DNA from: Bryopsis sp. KO-2023
Taxonomy: Eukaryota > Chlorophyta > Ulvophyceae > Bryopsidales > Bryopsidaceae
Reading direction: 5' to 3'
DNA length: 64,000 nucleotides
Assembly: GCA_030272585.1 (NCBI GenBank)
Contig: BSYQ01000005.1
Location: 3,162,001-3,226,000 of the forward strand
Shown here: piece after piece, positions 49,245-61,937 of the stretch
How the letters are laid out: each line of letters begins with the position of its first letter
How positions within the stretch are numbered: position 1 is the stretch's first letter
The notes under the pieces: generated by a model
Told to the model about the DNA's origin: nothing
Seen by the model: the letters and a program-made list of their open reading frames with translations, nothing else
Database searches by the model: none
Translations under genes and position numbers: made by a program

Positions 49245-51413
49245 TCAGTAGTGACCCTGGCCATGATCTGAAGCACATTGAAAAAAAAATAAAAAATCAC
49301 AAGAAACTATGGCGAGTGAGCAAACGAATCAATGACAAAGGAAAAATGATTAAGGGCAACGGAGTGTATTCGAATCCTTGTTTTTTTTCGCCAACCACAG
49401 GTTTCAATGGTCGCTGAAGTTTTGGAAGAAAACAAACGTGATTTCCACAGTTACAACAAAATTGAAGTTTTGGACACAGACAAATCATCAATTGAACGGG
49501 AAAAAATACTCACAGAACTGCGGCCTCATGTTGAACCCATGGCCCTGAGCTGCAGAACCAAAACGAAACACACAAATTCATGCCGAATATAAATATGCAA
49601 AATGTAATCAACGATCGATTGGCACAGTCAATCTTAAATTTTCTTGGCATCCACCCCCTCCCCCCCCAAAAAAAGCACTGAAATTCACAACAATGAATAA
49701 AATAGGAACAAGAAAATGTTAAGCAAACTCACAATCTGTGGAGTGGTAGTGCCTAGCTCTTGGCTGTCCAGGGGCAGCATCATAGAAATCCTCAAGGAAA
49801 GGATTCCGTGCAGGTGGGCTCTGAGGATAATTGCTACCGTAGCTGTGTACAGGGGAAAAAAAATGTTTCAGCGAGTTCTATGCTTCCAACTCTTCAATTT
49901 AAAAATTGTCCATTTATTTGATGAAAGAACAAATTTGTTGTGCATTTTTCTCGTCTTCTTGAATTCTCGTTCCACACGACCCCCGCTCTCAATAGGAAAA
50001 ACAAAGAAAAAACTGTTTGACCTCCCTCCACCCCTCCCAAACAAAAAAAAAAAAAAAAGAAAAAGAAAAAAAACGAGAGACGAAACACGAAAAGGGAATT
50101 TACTCACCCATGCATGGGATGATGAAAATCTCCACTGCCCCCCCTTCCATGATGGTGCCTGGGTCCATGCTCGTCAAAACCTTCTGTGGGGAAAGTATGG
50201 TGCCTTTCGAAAGAGCGAGTAGCATTGATCGCAGCCACATGCTCCACAGCCAATTTCTGGCACAACAAACAAAAGATTTTTCAACCTCCAGATTTTTTTA
50301 AGTGTATATATATATATATTTATTTAAAAGTCAGACAGGGGCCCGGACACATCACATATCTCGGCAGCGAATGTGCTTCGTGGGACTTTTTAAGAGAAAT
50401 TGAATTATATATGTTCATTTTTTTTATGTTCTTACGTGCACAAGACCCCATGTAGGTCTGGTGCATCAATGCATGCATGCAGACGCATGCTGGGCAAACA
50501 CGCAACACAAATCACAGTGGACCTCAAGCACATATCAACTAGATTCGCAGATGTTTTTCGAGTCGGCAGCATCATCCGCGACATCGACGCGGCATCCCAC
50601 TTGTACAATTTCATACAATTCAGGCGACTGGGGGGGGGGGGGGGGGACCTACGCACCTCGAACTCTTCCACCAGCTTTTCCAGCTCTTGGCGCCTTTGAT
50701 GGAGTTCCTTCGCGAGTCTGAGCCGCGTGTGTTCGTCGCGCGCAGCAGCCAGCATTTTCTCGGCCTCCAGGATCTCGACCTCCAGTTGCCTCTTTTCGTT
50801 CTCCTGCTGCGGCGTCAGACGAAGCTGGAAAACCAAAAAACACACATACGAATGCTGGTTAACGTCAGGTTTCCCGCAGACGTGCGCGCGTAGACTCGAC
50901 GCAACACGGACAGACATGAAAATGTGGATAGCCTAGACACGACACTTTCAACAGTTGACGTCAGAGAATGACGTTTCTCGTTGAGATCAGATACTCGTCT
51001 GTTTGCACCACACACCAGGACGTCAGATTGATGTTTGCTCGTGAACTGAGGTTCATAAAAAGCGATTTAGTCTACCCAACACTCGACTCAACGTTCACGT
51101 ACTCTCAGATGTTCCTGCTCCGCTTCGTGGCGCAAGATTTCCATCTCGGACTGGCCCGTTCGGCTCGCCAGCACTTCCTCACGTGGCCTGGCATCTCCGA
51201 AAGGGTTCGACTGTTCGAAAACAACACAGGACACCGCCTTCACATTTCGGGCTTTTTCGGTGAAAAACAACACTGAATTCAGATCGCGATCACCAACCCC
51301 ACCTTTTTAGAGCTCCTGACGGGGCTCTTGAGTTTGGCCTTCTCTTCGTTTCTGGGCGCGAGCTCCAACGGTTTCCTTTCGTGAAGTGGCACCTCTTCGT
51401 CGTGGTAATACAT
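49245..51413 (-). CDS. eIF4B-like protein with SNPFG..ARPREEVL motif
   Basis: Exons on the minus strand: 51413-51303, 51210-51103, 50824-50657, 50256-50108, 49842-49733, 49549-49514, 49267-49245; 234 residues with closed phases. Residues 38-54 read SNPFGDARPREEVLASR, the signature motif of eIF4B-type translation factors. Residues 74-129 form a highly charged coiled coil (PQQENEKRQLEVEILEAEK...). The tail is rich in His, Gly, Pro and Tyr (for example GPRHHHGRGGSG, then QGHGFN and HGQGHY). No RRM is seen, so it matches only the motif and coiled-coil part of eIF4B. A role in helping eIF4A at mRNA 5' ends is inferred. The last exon is only 23 bases. Confidence 0.65.
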
Positions 51414-51855
51414 CGAACTCGATAAGTTTTTTTTTCGTCAAATACAAAACGTAAGAAAAAAAATAATACAGCTTGGTTGAGACAAACGAAACAAAAGCTC
51501 GTTGCGAAACCCCACCAACGGCGCTGATAAGAATGCGTGACGTGGCGCCGCCATGTCATGTTGAGACACACTGTCTTTTCTGACAAGAGATTTTCACCCT
51601 GTTTTTTGGCCCTTTTTTTTCGATGTTGGCAGGGCTTTGGTTTGCTGGACGATTTTGGAGCTTCTTGTTTGTGGACCTTCTCCTTTGACAAACGCACACC
51701 CCAACGAAAGACCTATGAATTTGGGAGTGGGGTGTGAGAAAACGGGTCGGCTGCTGCTCTAGTGGAACACGCAAGCAGATTTCCTGCATATGGACACGTG
51801 ATCCTCTTGTCTGTCATATAGCACGCCCAGATTCAACCCTCTTTTCCATTCTCCG
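51414..51855. promoter_or_regulatory. Shared bidirectional promoter region
   Basis: 442 bases between two divergent starts (eIF4B-like and PGP synthase). GC is higher than in the flanking introns. No TATA box was recognised. Confidence 0.5.
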
Positions 51856-53839
51856 ATGCATACCATCGGAGCCTGCGGGGTACGGTCCTTCGGTGCGCAT
51901 TCGCTCCACGCCATCCCCACGGGTTTGCTATCGGTTGGGCTAGCTTCAGGAAAGCATGGATCACGTGATCGATCGAGCCAGAACCATTCCGTAGCGTTGA
52001 GCTGCGCGTCCTTGTGTCCCGCCAAACGAACGAGCTTTCGGCGTCGTGTTGGGGAGTATCGGCGGCGCTCGTCGTCACCAGCCCAAGAGGCTCCCCTTGA
52101 TGGAAATGAGAAGAAGGATACGAAAGCGGTGAGAACTCGTATCGTTTCGCTCGCTCCGTGAGTGATATTCTCGACAAAGACGTCAAATTTCGACGCTTTT
52201 GTTGTCTGGAAAAAAGCATCCTTCAAGCACTGACTCGGTTCTGTTGGGATTACCCATTACTCCATTCCTCTCTCTATATATATGTGTAAAGATAGGAACT
52301 TGCACTATAGATGAATTCATTTCGTGTTGAAACCTACAGCAGCCCAGAGACTACTGCTGAACTGTGTCAGTTTCCCTCAAATTTGCAGATTTTGACCATT
52401 CCAACGATTCTGACGCTAGCGAGAGTGGCTGCAATTCCTGTTTTAGTCATCGGTAAGGAGCGCCTGTTTTAGCTTTCTGTTTGCAGGAGCTTTTTTCTCA
52501 GCCGTGTTGATTGCTTTGTGCTGGTTCCTTACCTCCACAAACATCTTTGTTTTGGTGATTGATTTTTTTTTTTAAAGTATGTATCACTTTTTTTGTTGTA
52601 ATATTGAAGGTTTTTACGGGAATTCTGCCCAAGCTCCAGTCATTTGCGCTTCTATATTTGTCGTTGCGGCGCTGACGGACTGGTTGGATGGATACCTTGC
52701 AAGAAAACTGGTGGGGCAGTCTGCTCAATTTTTTATTTGCAGTCTTTTTTTTCACAAGGAGTACCCCTGTCTTGAAATTCAAGCAAATGCGGGGGTTAAT
52801 ATTCTGCCCTTTTGACATTATTTTCAAAGGGGGGGGGGGATCCACTTTTTAATTTTATGTATTGCTTTTTTGGAAAAGTACAGAATGTGAAATCGAGTTT
52901 TGGAGCTTTCCTTGACCCTGTGGCAGACAAACTGATGGTGGTGACCACATTAGTAATGCTCAGCAGCCAGCCCATTTCCTCAGGAACCCTTCAAGGCAAT
53001 TCTTGGATCATACCTTCCTTATCATCATGTAAGTTTTGATCTGTGAAAAAAAGCTTTTATTTTAAAAAGAAGTGTGAAATTCTGTTTAGAAAACAGCATC
53101 AATTTTTACACTTTTTCTCTTTTTCTTTTATTGTTAAATGCTTTCTTTCCTTTATTTTTCCCCTTTTTTTAGTGTGCTTTTTTTGTTTATCTGTTTGTCT
53201 GCAGTAATCATCGGTCGAGAAATCACTATGTCTTCCTTGCGGGAGTGGGCTGCCAGCATCAGCAAGGAAGCATATGGAGCCGTCGCTGTCAGTGGGTGGG
53301 GAAAATGGAAAACGGCTTCTCAAGTGAGTTTTTTTCAATGGGACTCGACTGTCAAAAGAGCCAGATGTGAAATTTCTGAAATATGGTGTTTTTTTTTAAC
53401 AAAAAAAAAATAAAAATTGTGCAAGCTGTTCCGGTGCCGACCAGTCTTCACGCCATTTCCTGTTCCTTTTCTTATTTTAAATTTTGAACGTCTCACCTCT
53501 TTTGCTTCCCCCCTTTATGTGCAGCAGCTTCTGTCAGAGTACACTGTCATAATTTCCATTAACAAAAAAGCATTCATGTTTTCACATATGTGTGTGTAAG
53601 AGATGGATTTTATTTCTAAGTTTGTTCAGTACTTTACCGGTGATTTTCTCAGCGTGTTTCCCTTTCTGTGTTTTTTTTTTTTTTTTCAGATGTCAGCCCT
53701 GGTGTTGCTTCTGCTGGCGAGTGGGGGGTCTTTCCCTGGTCTTGTGACCGACTTGGGGGTGGGGCTGCTTTTCATAGCTTCCTTTTTGACAGTGTGGTCT
53801 TTGGCGTTGTATTTCAAAGGACTGTGGCCTTATTTGTAA
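51856..53839 (+). CDS. PGPS: Phosphatidylglycerophosphate synthase (CDP-alcohol phosphatidyltransferase)
   Basis: Exons: 51856-52128, 52389-52452, 52610-52710, 52884-53028, 53205-53323, 53690-53839; 283 residues with closed phases. The enzyme joins CDP-diacylglycerol and glycerol-3-phosphate to make phosphatidylglycerol phosphate, the step before PG and cardiolipin. The first 91 residues (exon 1) are Ser/Arg/Ala-rich and look like an organelle transit peptide. The core starts ILTIPTILTLARVAAIPV, and the CDP-alcohol motif D-x2-D-G-x2-A-R-x8-G-x3-D-x3-D is complete (Asp136, Asp139, Asp157, Asp161). IIGREITMSSLREWAA and WGKWKTASQ match PgsA-type enzymes, and several membrane helices follow. Plastid or mitochondrial location cannot be separated from sequence. 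Confidence 0.92.
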
Positions 53840-54488
53840 AGAGAACTGAGAAGAAAACTGCGAGAACAAATACAAAACTTGATATGTGAAAATATTGAAC
53901 GCGTATGCTTACCTCGTACTACCAAGTCTTACAGAAGTTGTTATATGGATTGGCCTTTGAGAAGAAAAGGGGGTTCTTTGGTAAACCAAAAGAAAAATGA
54001 TCAGACCACCAAAGTGCCAAGAGCAGGACCAGGTTAAAACGACAAGGATTTTCTTTTTTCTGTTTTTCCTCTGAACTTGACCCTAAAAAGAAATATGTGT
54101 GTTTAAAAGATTACTCCCCCCCTCCCCCTTTCTTCACATCCAGCAATAACATACCACGACAATCAAACAAGAATCGCAAGCATACCATAAGAATGGTGTG
54201 TGAAAAGAGTCCTGGTGGGTGATCCAAACCGAGATCCAAACCGATTCAATCTGAGAGGGGTCGAGGTCACATACAGTCCAGCTGCTAACGCCAGCAAGGT
54301 TACTGGCGTTTAAGCGGCCCTAAGGCGGCTTAAACACGTGCACACGAGAACCTCGTCCTTCCTTTCTCCTCCCGAAAGCCAGTCTGACCCTGATACCCCT
54401 GATTGTCCCCCAACTCAACAACAGCTTCATCACACTGAATGACCCATCAGTCCAAATTTCCAGAACTTTCACAACCACAAAAAGACTC
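53840..54488. other. Intergenic region between PGP synthase and first kinase
   Basis: No gene seen. Contains two adjacent hairpins at 54287-54335. Confidence 0.5.
54287..54335. repeat. Two overlapping hairpins
   Basis: aacgccag (54287-54294) pairs with ctggcgtt (54303-54310); gtttaagc (54308-54315) pairs with gcttaaac (54328-54335). Both have perfect 8-base arms, and the second begins inside the end of the first. Confidence 0.8.
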
Positions 54489-55160
54489 CACGATGCGAAA
54501 GGGCCCTTTTCCCTTGGATTGATGTCAGAAAACGCATGTGGGACGTCAGTTGCCTTGAAAATACCCCGAAACAGCACCCTTGGTTTTCCTCGGGATATCG
54601 GACGAGCGAGCGAAACTTAAGCCGGCCCAGCACCTCCCTCCTCACCTCCACCCCCGCCTTTAGATCCGCGCTCAGGTTGCAGTCTTTTGTTCAATTTTTG
54701 TTGCCACAGGCTGTCTCAAGTGGCGACTCGCCGAAGATTTTGTGGTTTTTGTGATGTCTTTTTTCGGGCCGCCGGAATGTCCAAAGAAATACAGAGTTGT
54801 AAGGCAGTCCTCGTTGCGTTGCGCTGTTGCGGCGTTGTTGTTGTGTTTCGCTTGAGACACCACAAGGAAAAATGGTGTAAATTTTTTGACCCCGTTGGAA
54901 GGGCAACTGCTCCTGTCCGTGGTCACTGTGAATCGATCGGGCGTCCGAAGTGGGTGTTCGGGGGCAAAATCGTATCCAATTTTCTTCATTATTGTTTTTT
55001 TTTGAAGGAGAAGCCTCTTGGTTCTGGCGCACAAGGCTGGGTTTTCATGGCAACTCCTTCCGATCAACGATCGCGGGCCATGAAGATGCTGAAGAAGGGC
55101 CAGGTAATCGACTGCCTCCAGCAGGACCCTCGTCGCAGATGCTGTGTGAAGTCGAGTTGG
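54489..55160 (+). repeat. Upstream half of a local duplication shared with 61577-62240
   Basis: Matching landmarks in the same order in both copies include aaaacgcat, ataccccgaaa, cagtcttttgttcaattttt, ggctgtctcaagtggcgact, aggcagt, and, after the first kinase exon, gtaatcgactgcctccagca. The duplication includes the kinase promoter side, first exon and start of the first intron. Confidence 0.85.
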
Positions 55161-57772
55161 GGCAGTCGCTCTGCGGACGAGGTCTATCGGCCGTTTCGTG
55201 GAAGGGCATAGATGGATTGGTTGTAACGCATATGTATGTAACGTGCTCCTGTCGGCCTGGCGGCGGGCTGACCTGGACTGAGCGTTCCCTTCGATCCGGA
55301 AGCGATCGGCAGCAGCTGCTTCGATTTGATCGTTGGGTCAAGCCGCCAATCGAACAAAGGAGCTCTGTTCTGACTTTCACGAAAGGCAAAATGCAATACA
55401 AGTCTGCAGCGAACCTTCGCTGAAGTGGCATCGTTGATACTACCGGACCATTGTGCAAGTTGACTGGCTGATTTATGTCCTGATGTATTGTTTGTCTTTT
55501 TTTTTCTGATTTTTCCAGCCGTCGGCGAAGGAGATCGACATTCACAGCCGCCTTTATAACCCGAACATCTGTCGATTTGTTGAGGTGAACTGACGAAGGA
55601 TCAGAATTTAAGCAGAGTTCAATGGTGACATCTGAAACCCAAACCTCGAACCACTCCTAGATACACACTTATGGACTCATGTGCATTTTGGGATGAGGTT
55701 CATTGGTCAATCGAATTTTTTTGTTTCACCAAGAAGATTATTGTGAAGCATCTGTTGCTGTTGTATTGAAGCTGAAAAAGCCCCCATGACTGCCCTGCAC
55801 TGTGGTGATGGGTAATATGAGCCCACCACTTTAAAACTAAAACTAGTGATGGTGTTCACTAAAGTTGGTATGATTTGTGTGTGTGTGTGTGTGATATTCC
55901 AGAGTTTTGAGTACGAAAATCAAACATGCATAGTGATGGAACATGCCACTCGCGGAACCCTGCATGAATATGGTCAAAAATGGGGATGTCTTCCAGAACA
56001 CGTTGCCCAGACCTGTTTGAAAGGAATGCACAATGGCGCAAAGTATATGCACAATGAGGTATGCCTTTCTGTATAGCACATACGTGAACTCTTTGGCATT
56101 GTTTTCTCTGGAAAAAAAAGAAAAGGGGGAAATATTCTACTATTGAATTGAAGCCTGTTGGGCGGGTTTTTAATACTGTTAAATGCATAAGAATCTATTT
56201 TAACTTATTTTTTTTCTGACAGGGGTTTGCACACTTGGATTTGAAACCGGGGAACGTTCTTATGACCCCTCGTGACGTAAAGCTGGCTGACTTTGGGCAT
56301 TCTGTTAAGGTATTTTTCTTTAAAAAAAAAATAAATGTTGGTGAAATTCCAATGAGATATTTGGGGGCATGTGTTTGTTATTACAAACAAACACATGCAT
56401 GCATTGTTTGTTTGAGCAATGGTCGTCCCATTTTTTGCTCGTATGCACAGGAAAATTTATTCATATTTTCTCCCTTCATTCATTAACATGATCAATAAAT
56501 GGCCCTATCCACACACCCTTCTCAAGAAAGCATCGATGAAAAATTTCAACATCATTTTAGAACACGGGCACATAAAAAAATCAACAGAAGAATTTTGAAC
56601 TTGAAGCGACGATTTGAAAAGAGGGGTGAGATCATAACACTGAGTTTTTCAATTAATTTTTTCTGTTTCTTTCTATGTGTTCCTGGCTAGATACTGATGG
56701 ATCGCCAGGTGTTGGGTTTTCGTGGGACACCGGAATACATGGCTCCTGAACTGTTGTCAGCACCCTACAAGGCACATGATCCGAAGGTACTTAACACATT
56801 TGCTCAGCAACCAACAGCCAATTGGTACAAAAGACCTAGCAAAATATCTGTTTGCAACTTGATGCTGAGTCTAGTCGACCCTTCCTCAAAGCCTTCCAAA
56901 ACAGGGAAGTAATCAGTTTCTGAGCTGACTCCCCAAGCAGCATTCCAGAAAAACCACCAGGTTCTGTGCTGGCTTGTGAATATTTTTCACGTGCAAAACA
57001 TGATGTACATACGTCTATTTTTAATAGGCACTTTGGTGCGACCAGAACTGTGATTTGTTTTTCGGATCCGGAGAGAATAGGAATGGGGACGTAAGATAGG
57101 ATAGGCCCCTTATCCTTAATAAGAACATAGATATCTCATCACAAAAATATAATTTTTTTTTCCAAAAATATGTATATTGTGCTTCAGTTTAGATCCTCTA
57201 AATTTGGGAGGATAGAAAGGTACATACACATATACGACCCCTTCCAAAAAGTTGAAATCAACTACCCCGGGGGGGGGAAATAAATAAATAAATAAAATCA
57301 TTCGAAAGAATATATATACATGCTTTTGCTTAACTGTTCTTGCAAGGATGGTTTACTTGAGGTATGTGGGTGTTTTTATCTTGTTTTTTTTGGTTTTTTT
57401 TCTGGATAGAAAGCAGATGTTTACTCTCTGGGCGTGATTCTGTATGCAATGCTGATGGGAGCACCTCCAAGGATCAATGATCGGATCTTTTACATTGGGA
57501 ATCAACTGCAAACCACCAATATCGACATCCCTGACTACAGTGGTAATTTCTTCCGCCCCTCCGATAACGGTTGGTGTGAAACAAGATTCCAGCTGACACA
57601 TGAGGTGAAACAGTTGCTGAGCAGCATGCTGGATAAGGATCCGGAAGCTAGAATCACTATGGAGAGCATTGAACAGCATAAATGGATGAAGATGAGGCTG
57701 CCGTCACGTTTTTCAGAGTATGAGAATCGTGGTGAGTCGCTGATGGACTTGCCTAGGCACTTTATTTATTGA
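55008..57772 (+). CDS. Ser/Thr protein kinase, copy 1, with HLD in place of HRD
   Basis: Exons: 55008-55103, 55519-55584, 55903-56058, 56223-56309, 56691-56786, 57410-57772; all phase 0, 287 residues plus an unresolved N-terminus (the frame stays open upstream to about 54687). The kinase domain is nearly complete: LGSGAQGWVF glycine loop, RAMKM lysine, CIVMEHA hinge, catalytic loop AHLDLKPGNV, LADFG (Asp129), GTPEYMAPE activation-segment end, and DVYSLGVILYAMLMG. The Arg of HRD is Leu111, although Asp112 is kept, so it may be RD-independent or weak rather than dead. The last exon also carries the C-lobe with LDKDPEARITMESI. Overall most like CAMK/SnRK-type kinases. A tandem paralogue lies about 7 kb downstream. 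Confidence 0.85.
56367..56398. repeat. Short hairpin in kinase intron
   Basis: 13-base perfect arms (56367-56379 and 56386-56398) with a 6-base spacer, just after the fourth exon of kinase copy 1. Confidence 0.9.
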
Positions 57773-58199
57773 TTTCTGATCGGCTGACAATGAATCTGAG
57801 GTGAGTCGCTGCTTGAGACATTTTTTTTTTTTTTTTGGGGGGGGGGGTACTTTCCGGGACTTTTTTTTAATTTTCTTATGGGTTGTTTTTTTGGAAACTT
57901 CATTTTTTTCTTTTTTTGGGGAAGGACTTCTTTTGGGATGTCTTTTTCCTATCTAGAAAGAAGAAGACTTGATTGAAAGAAGAGGTTTCTTTTCTTTTCT
58001 TTTTTTTTGTATTTTAATAAGGGAACGAAATACGAAAATAGAAGTGGAAATTATTGATGTGGTTTTGAGATGGGGAAGTGGGGTCGTTGGGGAATAGGTT
58101 AATGAATAAATATATAGACAGGAGAGAAAAGTAGCAGGAAAAAAGTGTATGTTCATGTTGTTGCTCAAAAAAAAATTGAGCGGCAAAAAAAAAGAAACT

Positions 58200-58430
58200 A
58201 TATACGTGTGTCCAGCGTGAAAATCTTGGAAGGACAAAACGGAAAAGAGAAAATTGGCAGGATTAGGGGAAAATTGGGAGGAAAAGCATTATTCTTTTCC
58301 CAGGATTAAGAAATTTATATATAGATATCTACGTGAAATTCTTGGAAGGACAAAAAAGAAAAAAAAGAAGAATTTGGGGTGAATATTGCGAGAAAAAGCA
58401 TTTTTTTTTCTTTCAAGGATTTTAAGTGTG
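58200..58430. repeat. Degenerate tandem duplication, about 125 bp unit
   Basis: cttggaaggacaaaa followed about 70 bases later by gaaaaagcat-type sequence occurs twice (from about 58226 and about 58342), each preceded by acgtg. Confidence 0.5.
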
Positions 58431-60372
58431 GCATGTTGTTTTTTTAGGCTAAGAAACCACCTCTTTTCCTCGAAGGAAAAAAAAAACGAATCTTTTAGAA
58501 ATAAAAAAGAAAACATTTTGAGAAAACATAGGATCATTTGCGTCAAAAGTTTTGGGGAGGGTGGAAAAAAAGTGTGACAATTTGGTTCGATATGCAGGAA
58601 CAAAAATGCAGTGATCCTCAAAATTATGGCGGTAGTTTTATACCCGTAGAAAAAACCCAGGAAAACTGCGCATGAAGGAAAAAAAAGGCATGGAAAAAAA
58701 AAGAAAAAATGCGCATGAAAAAAAAATGCATGGAAAAAAAAATCCCAGAGATATAGGACGAAAAAAGATCAAAACAAAAGCACTAGAAAAAGAAAAGACG
58801 AGCAGCACAGAAAGTACCACTGCGCTCAGAGAGTATTTTGACATGAGGGGTGCAAGGGGGAAAAGAGGCAGGAGGAAGAAAGGGTCGGGGGAGGGGTAAG
58901 GTATAGATGTTTCCCAGCAAAAATAAAAAAAAGTAGATACCCATTTTTGTAGAACCACATCAAAATTTTCATTTCCACACCGTAAAAAAAGAGTCAAGTT
59001 TTTCAAGAATCCAGAAAAGACATGATTTTCTTTGGTTTCTTATCTGGTTGGTGTGTTTGTTTGTTTGTTTTTAGCATGGGTATAAAAAAAGAATGTGATT
59101 TTTTTTCATTATCGTCCAGAAATTTAGTTTCCTAAAACTTTATTTTGGGTGGATATTGAAAATCTCCCACAGTTATTGAGTTATTGAGTTGGTTTATGCG
59201 TAAGTTTTTAGGTTTTTTTATATATGAAAAATAGTTGAAAGTGTAGTCCCGAAGAATATGTTCCATAAACATATTTCCAAAAAAAATGAAGGGGGGGAAT
59301 CGAAAAAAAATTGGCCTGTCGAGTTTTTTTTTATTATTTTTGCGATAAAAGGAGAAGCAGATTAGGATAACCGTTTTATCCTAAACGGTTTGAGACAATC
59401 GCCATTGGTCGACAAGAAATTGTGACTTCTTGATTTTAGATATTGTGAAGCCTTCAATTTCTTGACTGGTAGGTCTTTCAATGAAAAAGAAAACTTAGCA
59501 AAGAACATGCCCAGGAAGATTCTCCTGAGGAAAGGAGTAGTCCATATACATCAATAGAGAGAGGGCGTATATTATTTCCAGGGATAAACGTGAAAACCCC
59601 CGACCCCTGAAAACGTGAAAAAAGGGACTTTTGAAATCAAGAGGGGGGGGATTGAATGGACAACACATAATCATAATGTATCCCAAAAATGAGAAAAGCC
59701 TACCTTTTCCTTATTTTTTTTTCTTTTATCAGGGGGGCGTAAAGTCTACGCATTTTTGATCGAACGTTGAAATTTGAATTCCAAAAATCTAGACAGACAG
59801 ATTGCACCTGGAGCTTTATTTTATTTTTTGGGGGGGTGGGTGGGTGAATGGAGGGGAAGGGGAGAGACGGCAAACAATAAAAAAAGGAGGGAGAATTATC
59901 TAAAAGAATTTATTCCTTATCGACCGAATGTGTTAGGAATAGTGAAACAAAACTGTTTTCTTCTTTTATACACATTTCTTCCTCTCTATGCCCCCTTCTT
60001 ATGAACCGAACCGGTGGTGTTTTTTTTTTCCCCCAAGACAGAAATTCTTCCTATTCCTTTTTTCCCTCTTTTAGGATATTGTCAGTACTTGAACTAAAAG
60101 AAGGAAAGCATCAAACCCTTGATGATTTTTAAAAAGAAAAACAGGACTTCTTAGTGTTTTCTTAGAAGACGTGTCTTATCCGGGGGGTAAAAAAATGTCA
60201 TGATTGGGTTCGCCGATCGACTCTTTTTTTTTTTTTTTTTTCGTTGGATAAGTTGCATAAAAAACAATATACTTAGCCCGTGGAGCGGGCTGCACTTTTT
60301 GCAGTTTTATTCATTGTCGACTTTGTTTTTAATTTGGGGGTGGGGTCCATTGGATCTTTTTGGTATGCTTGG

Positions 60373-60397
60373 TATATATATATATATATATATATAT
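60373..60397. repeat. TA microsatellite
   Basis: Twelve and a half uninterrupted TA units. Confidence 0.95.
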
Positions 60398-60846
60398 GGT
60401 TTGGTAATTTTGGTGGGGGGGTTTGGAAAAAACATCGTCATGAATGTTGGCATAAATTACTCTCTTAAGTGTTGATACATTGGCTAGGAATGCTCGAGTG
60501 CCTTTGCTTTTCAAGGGTTTGGGAATCGTTGACAGGGGATGTTTTTGAGGTGTTTATTGACGTGGGGCATTAATCTTGTTATGGCCACCGTTTTAAAATT
60601 TCAGCACTTGATCCTGATACTCGTGATAAATTGTGCTCGTAATAAATTGTGCCTGCGTCTGGTGGGTTTCAGTCAAGGACTCGAATCAAGGATTTCGCCG
60701 TGTTCAACACAAGTTGCAAACTACATTTTGTTGTACTTTGTTCAATAGATGTACAAGACAAAGACTACTCTTTCAATGCATTTTCAGCAAACCAAACCAA
60801 AAATTACAGGCGAAGATGCATTTATTAATTAACTTTTTGTTTAGTT

Positions 60847-61004
60847 TTTCTCGGTCAGCGGGGGTGCGTCCTCGATTAGAGTTACGTGTGGATTCTTCGT
60901 TTGAGCGTTCAGCCGGTATATTTTTTCCGAGGCATGGGAAGGCATGTGTTATTGATGTCACAGTCGCCCATCCTTTGTATGGGAGGAGGGTGCTGGCATT
61001 TTAA
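60847..61004 (+). pseudogene. Possible fragment of a non-LTR retrotransposon ORF2 C-terminus
   Basis: The frame contains RSAGIFFPRHGKACVIDVTV followed by AHPL. This resembles the conserved 'P-x-D-x3-P-x5-G-x4-D-V-T-V-x-x-P-L' block found near the C-terminus of many RT-related proteins in plants and algae. Nothing else of the element remains nearby. Confidence 0.35.
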
Positions 61005-61576
61005 AATGCTAAATAATTAATTAATGCTAAATATCCTCACTGTTATCATATTTCTGCTGTAGAATCCAGGGGCAATGTAGCCATTAATTGCAATTGATTG
61101 ACACTCCTTGGAGCGACATGTACATCTTGATCAAGAAAATCTTCGGTTTCCTGCAGCCGCCACACTCCTTTTTGTTTCAAGAAAAAGAGAGTTTTCGCTT
61201 GTTAGTTTGTATTGTATGATAACGAATTGATGCAAGCATTGGATTTGTTATCTGGTTCTGAATTATGTAATTATGTTTGGCTGGTTTTTTGGTTCGGATC
61301 CTCTTTTCGTGATTGTACTGGATAGACTGGTTGCGAGAACATTTGAATTGAGCTGGATGTGTAACAGAGTTGGCTCCAGATATGAGATATGGGGAGTTTT
61401 TAATTGGTTCGTAGTTTCACAAAGAACCTGTTAACAGATCAATTGTTGGGTAATAGTTGGGAACCGAGGAGATCAATGGACGAATATTGAGATGTAATAT
61501 TTTGAAATATTGTTAACAGAACGTTCTTGTGAAGGCTGTTCACGACTCTGTCTCACAAAACGCTGCACCATCAGTT
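61005..61576. other. No gene seen
   Basis: AT-rich, with no coding signal; upstream flank of kinase copy 2. Confidence 0.5.
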
Positions 61577-61909
61577 ACGTTGAAAGTGCATTGAAAAGAG
61601 TCGCTTTCCCCTTGGATCCACGTCTGAAAACGCATCTGGGATGTCAGTTACGTTGAGAATACCCCGAAAGAGAACCCTTGATTTTCCTCGGCATATTAGA
61701 CCAAACATAAGCGGACCCAGCACCTCCATCCCCACCTCCACCTCCGCCTTCAGGGGTCGACGCTCAGGTTGCAGTCTTTTGTTCAATTTTTTCTGCTCAG
61801 AGAGAAACGCAGGCTGTCTCAAGTGGCGACTCGCCAAAGTGTTTTCGTAGTTTTCGTGATGGAGTGTATGATTGGCAGGCGTGTCGGGCCGCAGCATTAT
61901 CCGACGAAA

Positions 61910-61937
61910 TACAAAGTTGTAAGCTTACAACTTTGTA
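61910..61937. repeat. Perfect 28-bp palindrome
   Basis: tacaaagttgtaag followed directly by its reverse complement. ttgtaagctta occurs twice in direct orientation (61917-61927 and 61933-61943). The paralogous site near 54795 reads acagagttgtaaggcag, without the insert. Confidence 0.95.

Larger units (their letters stand above)
57773..60846. other. 3 kb non-coding stretch after kinase copy 1
   Basis: T/G- and A/G-rich low-complexity sequence. A run of T then ten G (57820-57847) follows the stop by about 50 bases. No gene seen. Confidence 0.55.
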
